From Rhodamnia argentea (Eukaryota > Streptophyta > Magnoliopsida > Myrtales > Myrtaceae), in contig NC_063155.1 of assembly GCF_020921035.1 (NCBI RefSeq), positions 17,441,311 through 17,505,310 of the forward strand: a stretch of 64,000 nt of DNA. Reading direction: 5' to 3'. Each line of letters begins with the position of its first letter. The stretch's first letter is position 1. This document shows, in pieces, positions 33,576 to 46,087 of this stretch. The notes under the pieces were generated by a model. The model was given only the letters and a program-made list of their open reading frames with translations. It ran no database searches and had not been told where the DNA came from. Made by a program: the position numbers and the translations under genes.

Positions 33576-36251
33576 GTAGTGTACTTAAGCCCTCTTTCTC
33601 TGTACGTGCACGGAATTGTTGTTTCTATTTTTCTCCTAAAAAAGTCTCTTGTAGGTCCTATGTCCGGTCTTCAATCCTTGTGCAGTCACTTATGGGTTTA
33701 AAAGGACTCTCATTCGACCATAACACTTTTGCATTTTTAGTCCAAAACAACTCTTAAAGCTTCACCAATCCCAGGATGTCCTCCATTGCGAGTATGAGTT
33801 GGGTATTGATAGGGTTAAGCATGGGTTACTAGATTTATGTTGCATGGAAATGCCTCAAAAATGGTTAAATGGACAAATTTGAGTCAGAACATTTTTAACC
33901 CAACCCACCCTATGAAATATCTAAATTAAATACACAGATGGGATCATCAAAATAAATTTTATATTTTACAAAATATGCATCTCATGCTTGCTTTTATTTG
34001 AAATAGAGTATGATATATTTACAGGAGTTCAAATTCCTTGGAAGAGTGGAGGAACGAGTGGAGGAACCGAAAGGAGAGGTAAGGAAGATGCTGATTGATG
34101 TCGCGGACAAGCCTTCACAGATGCTTCTCTTGATTGATCAAATCCAACGCTTGGGAATTGAATACCATTTTGAACGTGACATGGATGAGCAATTAGAACA
34201 AATTCACAAAAGTTACTCCCGACTTGATCATGCAGATTTTAGGGGAGATGACCTTCACATGGTTGCTCTTATCTTTCGATTGTTGCGACAACAAGGTTAC
34301 AATATTTCATTGGGTATGTCTTTGATTTAGTGAACCAATGTGGAAGATACCATAAAAGTCCTATCGCTCTATCGAATTTTAGGAGAAACAAGTAGCAGAA
34401 AATTAACCATGCATACTCCCTTCCTAATTTCTAGTCGATTACGTCTTTTTCCCATGTTGATTGGTGGCACGGATGTCTTTAACAAATTCAAAGATAGTGA
34501 AGGGAACTTTAGGGAATCACTCATCGGTGATGTGGGCGGATTGCTTAGCCTATATGAAGCTTGCCAATTAAGGTGTCATAGCGATTCTATCTTGGAAGAA
34601 GCACTTTCTTTTGCTACAACTTACCTTGAATTAATCAATGAAAACAAAGTGAGCACTAGTCTTGCGAAACAAGTGAGTCATGCCCTAAAGCAACCACTTC
34701 GCAAGGGGTTGCCGAGGCTCGAGGCGAGGCATTACATTCCACTCTACCAAGAAGATCCTTCACATGATTAAGTCTTGCTCGCCTTGGCTAAACTAGATTT
34801 CAACTTACTGCAAGAGCAACACCAGAAGGAACTTGGCAAGATTACAAGGTTCATTAACTTCATGTGATAGCATAATCTGAATTTAGCTTCTAGGGCTATG
34901 TTTTAACAATGCCCGTACTATCGATTTTTGGTGTTGTTCCAAAGGTTTACTTGCCTAGTTTCATTTCACCCTTCTAGATGGTGCTTTTCAAAGTCCTTTA
35001 CAAGTGAAAATGGGAGTTTAAACTATGCGAAGTCATCGAGCTAAAGTACTTTCGATAACGCTTATGTTTGTCTAATCATAGGTGGTGGAAGGCCATAGAT
35101 GTTCCGAGGAATTTCCCATTTGCTAGAGACAGGATTGTGGAATTGTTCTTCCGGATCTCGGGAGTATATTTCGAGCCAGAGTTCGCCTTGGCCAGAGATA
35201 TACTAACCAAAGTGATCGCCTTGACTTCCATTCTCGACGATATCTACGATGTGTATGGCACGTTGGAAGAACTTGCACTCATCACCGAAGCAATCCAAAA
35301 GTACGTAATCTGCACTCTCTATCTCAAACCTCTGAATTTGATCAATTTTGTATAGAGTCAAGTGGCTTATTTTTTTAGGACTTGGATTCGGGTGGGATAT
35401 TGATGCCATGGATGGACAACCAGAGTATATGCAAGCTTATTACAGGGAGCTTCTCCATCTCTATGAAGAAATTGGGAATGAACTGGCCATAGAAGGAAGA
35501 TCGTACCGCCTCATCTATGCAAAAGAAGCCGTAAGCATCATTGGTACACTTTACATGCGTCGAACGCGCTCTTTATTTAGAAATCCGACGTTGTTGTTTA
35601 TGTTCAATTTCTTAGATGAAGAAGCAAGCAAGAGCGTACTATTAAGAAGCCAAATGGTTCCATACCAACTACACACCAACATTGAAGGAGTACATACCCC
35701 TTCAACTAATAACGACTGGCTATGGACTGTTATCGACTACATCACTAGTGGGAATGGGTGATGTGGTCACAAAGCATACTTTTGAATGGGCGAGTGGTGA
35801 CTGCAAGATTGTGAAGGCTGCAGAAACTATCGGTAGGCTCATGGATGACATTTCCTCCCACCACGTATAGTGAAAAACATAATTTTCCTCGGATGATCTT
35901 ATGAAATTTGATTAACCACCACTTAATCTAACGACACCAATGTCGTTTGACATACGATTTGAGCAAAAGAGGGGGCACTTAGTGTCTGCGGTGGAGTTGC
36001 TCATGAAAGAACGCAGTATGTCGGAGCTAGAAGCTGAGAAGGAAATCCGGAAAGGAGTCATTGATGCCTGGAAGGACACCAATGAAGAGTTTCTTCGTCC
36101 AACCGCGGTTCCAGCACCGGTTCTCACACGGGTTCTCAATTTCTCGCGGGCGATGGATGTGATGTACACCAACGGAGATCACTACACCCATTCTGGAACC
36201 AATCTCAAAGGTTATGTTACATTGCTCTTCGTTAGTCCCTTGCCGATGTGA

Positions 36252-37915
36252 AGTCTGGACCAAACGTCGTCACACCAAATAGGTAACTGAAAATCAACAG
36301 GCTTTTCCGGGATGTATGAGGTAAACTATCATTACTAGTATGCACTTTCATATTGATTTGCGTGATGAAAGTCATAAATAAACGATGCATATCTGTATGG
36401 TGTCGTTAAGTTTGCAAGTATAGTGTATGATGTAATTGTAGTATTTCAATAATTCCTAGCGCTTTGATGTCGAGGTTAGTAAGTCTCCGTTCGAGTACTT
36501 CACGAGGAAAAAAAAAAGCATGTTATATTTTGGCTGTTCGTCCATGGTAGGGTGTGTTTGAGAGGCGAAGGGGTGTGTTAGAAAGGCACCGTCTCCTTAT
36601 CAATAAAGAAAGTTAATAACTTCGATGACACATGTTCGAGAACAAAGAAACTTACAGAGAAACGTGCATTCTCCTCTCCATCAAATAAACACACAAAATG
36701 CATCCATCGTTACTATGAGAAGGCAATCGGCATTTTGCCTATGGAACGAGAATACTTTCATTGTGATTGTATTCAGATCATTGTGGAGTTGTAGATTCGT
36801 TCGTTCCGTGCCGGTGATTCAACCAATATCCTTAGCAATTATGTTGCCGTGCATCAAAAAGCTTAGACCTTTTCTCCAGTGAATTCTTCCAACAAAACAT
36901 AAATAAATAAACACATGACGTCAAGTTGATTCTTCGTTTCCTTGTTGTATGTAATCTCATCTTGCAATAATAAGTTTGAGATAAATCTGAAAAAAAAAAA
37001 AAAAAAGGGGTAATTGTGAAGATTGCCGGAGCTTTTATAGTGTGGTATGGTCATGAGTATCACTTGATCCGCTGGCCATAGTCAACCACATTGTGTGGTA
37101 GAACTTTACTGTTCCATGTCTAAAAATATTTTTTTCGAGCCAGAAAGTTTGAATAAGTTCGAAAGTGTTAAAAAAAAATGTATTTGTGAAGAAAATTACC
37201 CGTGTGGCTTCTTTTAGTGTTAACTTGTTTTACCAACACGTTTACAAAGTTACCCAACCTTTACGGTAATTTGCAAAATTAGCAATTTTTGTACTACTTT
37301 GTCCACTTACATTTGGACAATGTACCTATTAAAATATTTCTCGAATTTGAACCGAAAAAAGGACAATTTCCTGATTTAAGTAAATTTGCTTTTTTGAATA
37401 GGTTTTCTAATTGATGGTTTCATATTCAGAGAATGCTGCTATTTTTTATCTAATTTTTACTCTTTTGTAAGAAGTGGTTGTTCTTTATGAGAGTATCAAA
37501 GAGGAGTTTTTGCCTATGAGTTACATCACTATTGTTTGAAGCCAATTAAATCTTGTAAGTAAGATCTGTTTAATTCCTTTGTGAGATTGAACCCTCCTCC
37601 CCCGACATTTCCATTTTCCAATTATAAGTTAAAAGCCAAAATGTCCTTCTGGGAAGATCACCTGCAAATTATAAGCTACTTTGAAAAAAAGATAGACGTA
37701 GCATATCAATTGAAATTAAAAGGAACATTTGCGAAAATGTGGCCTACAAAATGCTTGAAATGATCATCAAAATCAAAAGTTGAGTGCCATTGCAATTTCG
37801 TGGTCACCAAATGGGGTCGAAAAGATAAACGGGTGATCATCCGATTGGCAAATCTAAGGTTGAGAAATTAATAGCCATGACAATACTAAAAGCTATTAGT
37901 TGGCGTACGGCAATT
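36252..37915. other. 3' flank of terpene synthase copy 3, no gene seen
   Basis: Spacer colinear with 4,394-6,064 of unit 1, with an AATAAA-like signal near 36,603. I see no gene or element ends. Confidence 0.5.
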
Positions 37916-39184
37916 CAAAAACTGTTCTTCCTCAATATTAAGGAGTTTTGGACAGGAATGCTTGTCTGTTGAGGGTAGAAAAAAAAATTAGGCAGTAGAT
38001 TGCTGGATTCACACCACTGTGAAAGAGCATGTAATGAGTGGCTAAACAATCACCACCAGGAATACATCTGAAAGAGTTATAGCTGTGCAAAAGAAAACGG
38101 ATTACCATTCGAATTAACTTGAGCCTCTCGGTATAGCAATGTACCATCGACATCTACTTCCATGCGTGTCGCTCCATACTTCACATCATATCAGCAAATT
38201 CCATCAGGAAACAATACAATTAGAGGTTTCCTGGCCTTGATATTTGAAGGGACTCGGAACAATTGAAAAAGCAGGAGAAAACATGACGACAAGACCTCTA
38301 TGGCATCCAACTGTAGTTCAGCATAAACAATCAAGGTTCAAGACCAATTGGTTGATGAGCTTAACTCAAAAGTGCATGGGCAAGTTTCTGAGCTAAAGGC
38401 CAGGTAACAAAGAAGGTCCCCTATTCAAGCACTCTCCTCTTTCATACATACCAAGAAGAAAATAACTTCTTTTGCTTCCTTAGAAGTACGATGCATAAGA
38501 TATCTGAATATAATCTCATAAGCAAAGAAAAGTAGTCACAAATCCAACACCGGCCAATCTCCCGTGTACTTCACGTGGCGCTCTTCTAGGATTGAGCAAG
38601 GACAAATAAAACAACAAAGCTAATGAACTGAAACCGCACGAGCAAAAGCTGTCACAAAAAGTATTCAAATGCCATCCAAGTGGGAGTGACACTCGTCGAG
38701 AAACACCCAAAGACGACAGAGGAAGAAATCCGAACCTTCTCAAGAGTTTGTACCGCTCTTTGATTAGCAGCCTTATACTTTTCAGCCTGCACCAGTAGAA
38801 AGTAGAGCAATTTACTTCCTCATCCCAAAAACAAAAGGCCCAGTACAAAATAGAACCCAGAAATTTACATCCACCAAGCACAACGAACTCACAGCTAATC
38901 ATGGAATTCTCACAGCTCATCAGCAGATTGCATATTCTTATACTACAGGACACTGAAAAATGCAGGCCATTTCACAGAATGAAATCCATTCAGCTCCTTC
39001 AAATCGATCGCTTCCACCACATATCGATCAACGGTAGAACATGCATGCCTTGGAAACTCCACGGAGCACACAGCTAGAATTTTTCCAAGTTTTCGATCTC
39101 AAATTGGAAATTTCAAGAAATTACCAGATCATGAGGAGTGAATATCCACTTGGCTCGGTGAGTCGAGGTCTGGAAATCTGCCAT
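37916..39184 (-). pseudogene. CYCH1-1: Cyclin H (CYCH;1) 5' gene fragment, exons 1-4, unit 3
   Basis: Exons 39184-39125 (MADFQTSTHRAKWIFTPHDL), 38786-38736 (AEKYKAANQRAVQTLEK), 38178-38106 and 37975 to about 37916. All splice sites keep GT-AG, including the exon 2 donor that is mutated in unit 1. As in unit 1, homology ends before the cyclin box, so the truncation predates the duplication. No MITE lies in intron 1 here. Confidence 0.85.
38336..38403 (+). pseudogene. Unidentified exon-like fragment in cyclin H intron, unit 3
   Basis: A plus-strand frame reads VQDQLVDELNSKVHGQVSEL then KAR and is followed by AG|GTAACA, a plausible splice donor. The heptad-like pattern suggests a coiled-coil segment. 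In unit 1 this point carries the RING-H2 fragment instead. I do not recognise the family. Confidence 0.3.
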
Positions 39185-39373
39185 TACGACCACGGCGAAC
39201 CTTGAGGGGTTTTAGAGAGAAGAGAGTGAAAATGAAAAACCCGCTTTAGCTCTCGCTTTCGCCCAGCTGATTATATTAAAAAAAAAATAAAAACTAATCA
39301 TGTTGTTTTTCACTAATTATAAGGGATAGAAAAGTTTTCATTTGCTAAACTGCAGGAAAAATTAGCAAAAAAA

Positions 39374-39880
39374 ATTCTAAACTTATTTTAATTTTATTAA
39401 TTTTATTTTTTTTATTGCCGATTCAGTCATAAAATTTTTTATAATTGTGGCAATTCAATTCATCTAACTTCCAACCAAAAAAAAAAAAAATTCTAACCAA
39501 CTTTGAGGCCGGCGACTCATATTTTAATTTTTTTGTCTTTTTGTCTTTTTTTTTTCTTCTTTGACCTCCCCAACCCCTGGCGGGGGCGAGCCTCGCCTTT
39601 GATAGGTGACATCGGCTTGCCATGGCCAAGTGAGGCTCAACCTCAACGTGGCTAGCGATGGCAAGCTTAACCTAAGGCAACCTTGCCTGCCATTGCCTTT
39701 GGCCGATCGTTGGCAAGAAGAAGAAGATAGAAGAGAAAAAGAAAAAACAACATAATTAAAAAAAAATGAAACAATTAGCGTCTACATCAGTACCGGCTGA
39801 CTAAATTTAGTCAAATGAACTGAATTAACATACTTGCAAAAAGTTTAAAACTGAATCAGCACAATTACAATAGATTTAGG
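39374..39880. mobile_element. MITE C, unit 3
   Basis: Same foldback element and GC-rich core as at 8,285-8,803, upstream of the cyclin H fragment. Confidence 0.5.
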
Positions 39881-39919
39881 ATTTTTTTTTATAATTCTCC
39901 CGGGAAGAACTATTGATAT

Positions 39920-39990
39920 GATAGTGGGCTCTAGCCCAAACAACACTAATGGGCTTTTTCATGCTTCCAGTTCGGGCCCATAAAAGCCCA
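39920..39990 (-). promoter_or_regulatory. Cyclin H-type promoter motifs, unit 3
   Basis: GGGCTCTAGCCC and GGGCCCATAAAAGCCCATTA motifs upstream of cyclin H exon 1, as in unit 1. Confidence 0.38.
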
Positions 39991-40722
39991 TTACCAACTT
40001 GAGGATTCGATCGGTTTGGTTGCCCTTTGGTCGTAGCTGGTGTAGTTACGCCACCTGCACTCGGACAGCAACAGTAATTCCTCGTAAAATCTACTGGGCC
40101 TTGACACAGAGTTCGACTGGTATGCGAAGAAGATGCCACATCTTGTATTCCACGACCTTTTGGTCACCTACTGTTAAGAAATGACACTACCTATTTCATT
40201 TGATCTTCTCATTCTCTGTTGAATGTACTGCATATTGCTCAAGCCCGAATTTAAAGAACTTTCGGTCCTACATTCGGTGCGTTATCATGTGCTTGCCATA
40301 TGGCACGACACTTGACATACTGCCTTGTCGTGTGGCCCACCATATATTGATAACGCAAAAAATGTAGATCCCTTTCATTTTGTTACAAGGGCTTAGTATA
40401 AAAATTAAAAATTTTCCGAAAGAGAAAAAAAAATAATCATACATTTGAAAATCTCAAGCCTCAATGTGCCTGACTTTGGTACCACAAGTCGGTATCTTTT
40501 CTCCCGAAACTAAGTCACGAGGCCAAGAGGAAGGAGGATGATCGAATCACTTCACTGTTTCCACCGTGCTCTCTCGGAGATATTACCTTAGATAAGCAGA
40601 CAATTAGAAAGACCCTATTCCGGTAGCGTCATTCCGCTCCATAAGGGATTCTCATGCAAAACTACTTTACCCGGCATACGTACGTGAATTTGCTCGAATT
40701 TTCCGGAAGCGACAAACCGAGA

Positions 40723-41667
40723 TCATCGTTCAATGACCCGCCTTCGATTTCCGAAGTCATCGGAATCGCCGCCCCTGTCATCCTTGTGTGTGTTAAACCT
40801 TCCCCGCTGGTTGTTCTCAAATTTCCCCGATCCGGGACTCTTGTAATTCCTTGAACCATCCGATCTTCGATCATTCCTCCACCCACCGAACTCATCTGCT
40901 TGAGGTCGGGGACTATTATAATTCCTTGAACCATCGGATCTCCGATCGTTCCTCCGCCCATTGAACTCATCTGCTCGAGGTCCGGGACTCTTATAATTCC
41001 TTGAACCATCCGATCTCCGATCATTCCTCCGCCCACCGAACTCATCTGCTCGAGGTCCGGGACTCTTATAATTCCTTGAACCATCCAATCTCCGAGCATT
41101 CCTCCGCCCACTGAACTCATCTACTCGAGGTCCTCTGCTTTTGATACCTCCACGTGCCCCTCTTAACCGCCCATCAAAGTCGTCATCCAAAAAGTTGTCC
41201 CTATTACCACGCGAGCCACGCCCATCAAGTTTGCTCCCTCTTCTATTTGGTTCCATGTCTTTTCTTCTAAACTTGGTTCTATGAGAACTGGCATATTCAT
41301 CTGATTCGGAGTCAGAAAAGTGAGAATTCCTCCGACGTCCTACTTTATCAGAAAATTTACCCGCTTTACTTCCCCGCATCCGTAAGTCCTCGTCCGAATC
41401 ATCGCCTGAATCGAATACAGCCCGGCCTCTTCATCGAGCCATAGCTCAATCCCCCGAGTTTACCTCGGGAGGACTTCTACTCGCCTCTATTTCTAGAATC
41501 GGCAACGTGACTAGATCTCCAATTAGGACGGACTGAACTCTCATCCTCGGAATCAAAATCAACTTCATCATCATATGAACCAGGAACAGAGGGCCCGCGA
41601 TGTAAGGGTTTCAATTGCCTATTGGGAGAGGGTAACCTTGGTTTTTGTCGGGCAAGTGATTTATTGT
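40723..41667 (-). pseudogene. Untranslated remainder of the zinc-finger last exon, unit 3
   Basis: Homologous to the C-terminal part of the unit 1 copy (starting MRGSKAGKFSDKVGR, repeats, ending RRRVIER). It follows the frameshift stop and is therefore probably part of the 3' UTR. Confidence 0.7.
40835..41130 (-). repeat. Coding minisatellite, 75-bp unit, unit 3
   Basis: About four copies of the 25-residue repeat unit. Here it lies downstream of a frameshift and is probably untranslated. Confidence 0.8.
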
Positions 41668-44600
41668 CTACGTCTCCATCTTCGGACCCGAGTCCCCTTC
41701 AAACTCGGAAAAGTCTATTGATGACCCATTCCTAACCGGTGGATTATTCCGTGCATCTAGCTCGTATCTGTCCACGTCATCTTCCTCATCATCAAAATCG
41801 TCAAAACCAGTACGAGAACCGTGATCGGAATCAGAGTATTCTCTGTTAACAACTCTTGGGAATTTATTATCACGACGAAAATCTTCTTCAAACCCTTGAT
41901 GATTCCTCCCCTGCTCCGGGCTATGTAAACAGGAATCTTTGCCCTTCATTGACGAGTCTGCATACTCAAAAGCAGCAACATCTGCTCCATCAGATTCATC
42001 ATCATCAAAATCAAAGTTCCATGCATTAGAGACTTCTGGGCGGCTGGCAGTCCTCTCCAGCCTTGTCCTTGGATTCTGATGTCTTTCCTGCAATTTGTCT
42101 TCCATGAACTGGTCAGGCGGGCGCTTGCAATCGCAATGGAAGCAGGCCGTATTTCTCCGGTAGTTTAAGAAGTTGCACCTACCAGAAAACATGGACCAGG
42201 ACCAGTGTGAGCTATGTAAAATGCACAATTAGTATGGACCGTTCATTCAGTATATTGTAAAATTAGTAGTGCGTAGGCACATCTTCTTGGATCTCTGTAC
42301 ACATTGAAGATTCTTCGACACTTTGCTCATTATATCTCAACAATATAATGAATAAAAGTTACTGTAGTAATGAATAATTATTCCAATATTAAAGGGATGG
42401 GGCAATTTCCACAACTTTTCAAGAAATGGCATGTAAACAACTTAAAATTGCATGCTAGATGATGCGACAATAAAGCTCCAACAGCGTTGGCACCATCAAT
42501 ACAAAAAAAAAAAAAAGGTCCAAACTCAGGGAGCGATGGAGTCTGGCACCATGACTTTGAAGCATATAATCTATGAATAATCACTGCAACATTAAAAGGG
42601 TGGCGCAAGTTCCACAACAAGTAAAGAACTGGCATGTAAATATGAAAACTTAAAATTACATGATAGATGATGTAACTGTAAAGCTCCTAGAATGCCGGCA
42701 CCACTCAATGCAAAATACGCAAACCACAAATTTTCAACTAATCTCAGAGTAACTTACTCTGGGCATTCCCATTCTCCTGGAAGCAGCTGTCTCTTTGGAC
42801 GCTTTGCATCACACTGTAGGCACACTGTATTCTTTGCAAAATTCATGAAGTCACACCTGAAACCACATTAAAAAATTTTAGCACCTTCAGGAAAGACCAA
42901 CTTGGATATATTCATGCATATAAGAAACATAACCAAACAGAAAAAGGTAATAAAGATTCTATCTTTTCAAAACGGTAAGTATCCAGCATCATTCATCTCT
43001 TCAGACACTGCAAGCTCAATGTAGCTAAGTTCATAAGAAGATCTCACGGGATGGGGAAATGTGAATAAAAAGCGCAAGAAACGGCTTTAATTTAAATTTT
43101 GTGGAAATCACACCAGGTGTCCAAGTATTAATATTATGCATATGAGTGCCATACAGAAGTGTTCAGCAGAACCTATTGAAATTGTGGTTTTAATTAAGGA
43201 GAAATCCTACATGGTAATACGAGTGTAAGAAACAAGTAAAGAATCATACTTAGAACATAACCAGTCTCCTTTCTTCATTTCTACATCATCCCGTCCAACT
43301 CGTCTCTTTGGAGTTGGTGGAGGTTGTTTGACCTTAGGTGGAGGTCTTTTGATAACTGGAGGGGGAAGGTTTGGATCAATAGGAACTGCACTCAACTTAA
43401 CAACCTGATGAAGCAACTTGCGCACAACAATTTTCACAGATTTTTGCTTCAGAAGAGGTTTATTTGCCACTAAGCCATGGGCATGATCAAGACCAAATGT
43501 AGCCAAAACTCGCATTACATCAATCGTTCGTGCCTCGTCCTCTTTGTTGGTCAAAAGATATGCTTTTTCACAGGAGCTCCTCAGATTGCAGGAACTACAC
43601 ACCTGCAAACTAATCAGTTATATCCAGAACATATAGAAGTTAAAGAAAGAGACAATTGCATGCAAGAAACTGAAGATGGAGGAAAAAAAGTAACAAGTAA
43701 AAGATGCAACTCTTACATCTCCTTCATCAAGGTGCACATGCTTTCTCAACAGTTTGGCAGCCATAACCACCTTCTTGTCAGCACTAGGGCATCCATAACC
43801 AACAAGAATTTGAATGTCCTGTCTCGACAATGACCTGACATCAATTTTACCTCAGCCATCATTAAACAAGGTGCTATATTTAGAAAGACTTTAGTGCAAA
43901 GGCAGTTAACAATCTCAACCCTACTCAGTAATATGAGTTGAGATCACCGAAAGATCCAACTTGGATTGGCTCGAGTGTCAACTTGGTTAGTGCTCATCTT
44001 ATTCTTCTTATATTCAGGAAACTACACATGAAACCACTTAGTGGGATCATTCTTGATGAAAAGAATTATTATTCATTGGAAAAATCTGCAGCACTATTAT
44101 TCAAATGAATATCAAGCTGAAGACCTGATGCAGGCCTTTTTGCCAGAAATTGACACTCATTTCCACATTGGAAATTTTTGTTTTTTCAAAATAAACTCGG
44201 GAAGTGCATTGTGAAAACATCACATGAATTGTCTGTGGCTTCAGTTTCAAATGGGAAAACTCGACTATGTAGCTCTAGGTGACCCACATTCACCAGCTCT
44301 TCCTTATTAAAATCCAAATTAGAGATTTCAAACTTTATTGGCTAGAAAGGATACTGATATTTCCTAGAGAGATGGCAATTAGAGAGATCTAATCTGAACC
44401 ATTCCTCATATAAAATTAAAAAAGTGGAGACATACTCTCCTTGGCCACTAAAACCCTCAAGCCAAGAAACCTAAATATATTCCACATTTTCAAAGTGCTC
44501 ATGTAACCTCTGATGTTACCAAACATTCTAGTCACTACTACACAAACAAAAGTATTTTGCTGCAGACAAGTCGTAGTAGCTGGATATTCATTTGCAGCAG

Positions 44601-45640
44601 CAGATAAATAGTCTACACAACACACAATTCACCACAAAAACTCAAAAAAAAAAAAAAAAAGCAATATAATGTGCCCCAAGAGTTAATCAACAAGCAAAAC
44701 ATGATAAGAAGAACTCAAATCGAACCAGCATAATCATTACATTAAAATTACTTTCAGTCATTTCACTTCTGTTCAAAATGACCCACATTTGGGCCGAGTT
44801 GTCGGTTTGCTGAGTTTTCACTGAGAACTACGAAAACTTACAGAGTATGCCACTGTGTATATAAAGAAAACCTCATTAGTCTTTCTTAGTTACGAACAGC
44901 AATTGACAAAGTTATCACATTTGGAACGTCTCGAGAGGAACTTTGCTATCACATTAGATATTGAGAGTGCGAAATGCTTCAATCATCACCGCCACACACC
45001 TCAAGATGTCAAACCGGTCTTTCCCAAAATTCAAGCAAGCCGTCTGAACAGTCTTGAGATCGGCATTACCATCGAAACGCTCCTCCGGAATATCTTCTAC
45101 CTCGAACCCCGATTCCCTCACCATCCTGTCCTCATCCTTCCTCCTATGATCAAAGTAATTCTGCTGCACTAGCCTCTCCATCAACTCAATCCACTCTCTC
45201 CACGGATGCACCAACTCCACCTCCTTCACCGACTCCCCTCCTTTGGAACCACTCACTCCACTCTCAGGCGAACCCACTTCCTCCCTCGAACTCCCATCCT
45301 TACCATCACCATCCAAGCTCGATGCCCCGGCCGTTCCCGCCGTCTCGGCGCCCACGCTCTGCGACAAGTGACCGTTCTTCGCCTCGCGCCAGGCGCGTAT
45401 CCGCTGGAGAGTCTCGTCCTTCTGAGACCGCTCGCGCTCCTTCTCGATGGCGTCGATCTGTTCGAACACAAAGCTGAGGCGAGCCGAGAGGTTGGACGGC
45501 TTCGGCGGCGGCTCCGGCGAAGGAGCCGAGGGAGAGGAGGAGGAGTACCGTCTTCCGGCGAAGAGGGGGTAGGGTCTAGGGGCCGGGCAAGGAGGGGAGA
45601 GGCGCTTGAGGATGAGGAGAGAGAGTGGGGTTCGTGACAT
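41668..45640 (-). CDS. OZ/VAR3-family organelle RanBP2 zinc-finger protein, full 5' end, frameshifted C-terminus
   Basis: The only copy with exon 1. Exons: 45640-45000, 43834-43717, 43602-43250, 42856-42758, 42178-41668 (stop), all GT-AG with matching phases, about 573 residues. The N-terminus (MSRTPLSLLILKRLSPPCPA, then RRYSSSS) looks like an organelle, probably mitochondrial, transit peptide. It is followed by a helical acidic region, HPWREWIELMERLVQQNYFD, the SLSRQDIQILVGYG block, a proline-rich linker and two intact RanBP2 zinc fingers. The family (Arabidopsis VAR3/OZ1 and OZ2) works in organelle RNA editing or splicing, and the sequence looks closer to mitochondrial OZ2. A 1-base deletion near 41,685-41,692 shifts the frame in the last exon, ending at 41,668. 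Units 1 and 2 lack the deletion. A further in-frame TAG lies near 41,476, so about 320 C-terminal residues with the repeats are lost. The protein may still work through its fingers. Confidence 0.85.
44260..44999 (-). other. Unique part of intron 1 of the zinc-finger gene
   Basis: Intronic sequence present only once. It marks the right breakpoint of the array. AT-rich with an A-run near 44,650. Nothing else recognised. Confidence 0.6.
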
Positions 45641-45679
45641 CGAGAGAGAGAAGGGGGTGCTAGAGAGAGAAAGCGAGAG

Positions 45680-45870
45680 GTTTATTTAGGGTTTAAGTCA
45701 TGACGTCGTCCATGAATCTATCACAGTCAGTCTCACGGCGAAGCAGAAGCGGGGCGGGGGAAGAAGACGAACCTAAAACCTCATGGGCCTTAGTGGGCTT
45801 GTTCTGAAAATGGGCCGAAGACTAGTCATATAGGAAATAATTGGGCTGGGCTTTCAATTGTCGAAATTAA
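45680..45870 (-). promoter_or_regulatory. Promoter of the OZ/VAR3-family gene
   Basis: Read on the minus strand this region has AAACCCTAA (telo-box) near 45,690 and several site II-like TGGGCC/AGCCCA motifs (45,784-45,855). Telo-box plus site II is typical of plant genes for organelle and ribosome biogenesis. Pyrimidine-rich TCTCTC leader sequence lies just before the ATG. None of this is present in the truncated copies. Confidence 0.55.
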
Positions 45871-46087
45871 CCGGAAATTGAATTTTTTTTTTTTTTTGGT
45901 CGGAAACCGGAAATTGATTCAAATACACAAATTATATAAAAAGAAACAAAAATCAAAGTTTAGTGCATTCGATAATTGAGATGTAAATTTTTTTTTCGTG
46001 CCTGAAATATATCAAAGTTCATCGACGGGATTGCGATCGACCGGGAGAAGCAGCAAGGCTACACAACAATCACAAGTGAAAATGGCA

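Larger units (their letters stand above)
32074..36251 (+). pseudogene. Terpene synthase copy 3 with two nonsense mutations
   Basis: Seven exons: 32074-32214, 34025-34313, 34473-34848, 35082-35300, 35392-35530, 35616-35864, 35958-36251. [14 protein letters not shown] and DDIYD are intact, but exon 3 has a GAA-to-TAA stop at 34,769-34,771 (after LYQEDPSHD) and exon 6 has CAA-to-TAA at 35,643-35,645 (after QARAYY). The intron 4 acceptor position reads CGG and the intron 6 acceptor position reads CGA. A truncated protein would end before the metal-binding motifs, so this copy cannot make an active enzyme. Confidence 0.9.
31141..44260. repeat. Tandem unit 3 of the array; joins the full-length zinc-finger locus
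   Basis: This is the third copy. It aligns with units 1 and 2 until about 44,260, inside intron 1 of the zinc-finger gene, then becomes unique and continues to exon 1 of that gene. In units 1 and 2 the sequence departs at about 13,195 and 28,857. This makes unit 3 the parental end of the duplication for the zinc-finger gene. Confidence 0.9.

Noticed and set aside
45206-45637. A 143-codon plus-strand frame opposite the zinc-finger exon 1
   Set aside because: Antisense shadow of a GC-rich coding exon. The minus strand has the transit peptide, conserved blocks and correct splice phases.
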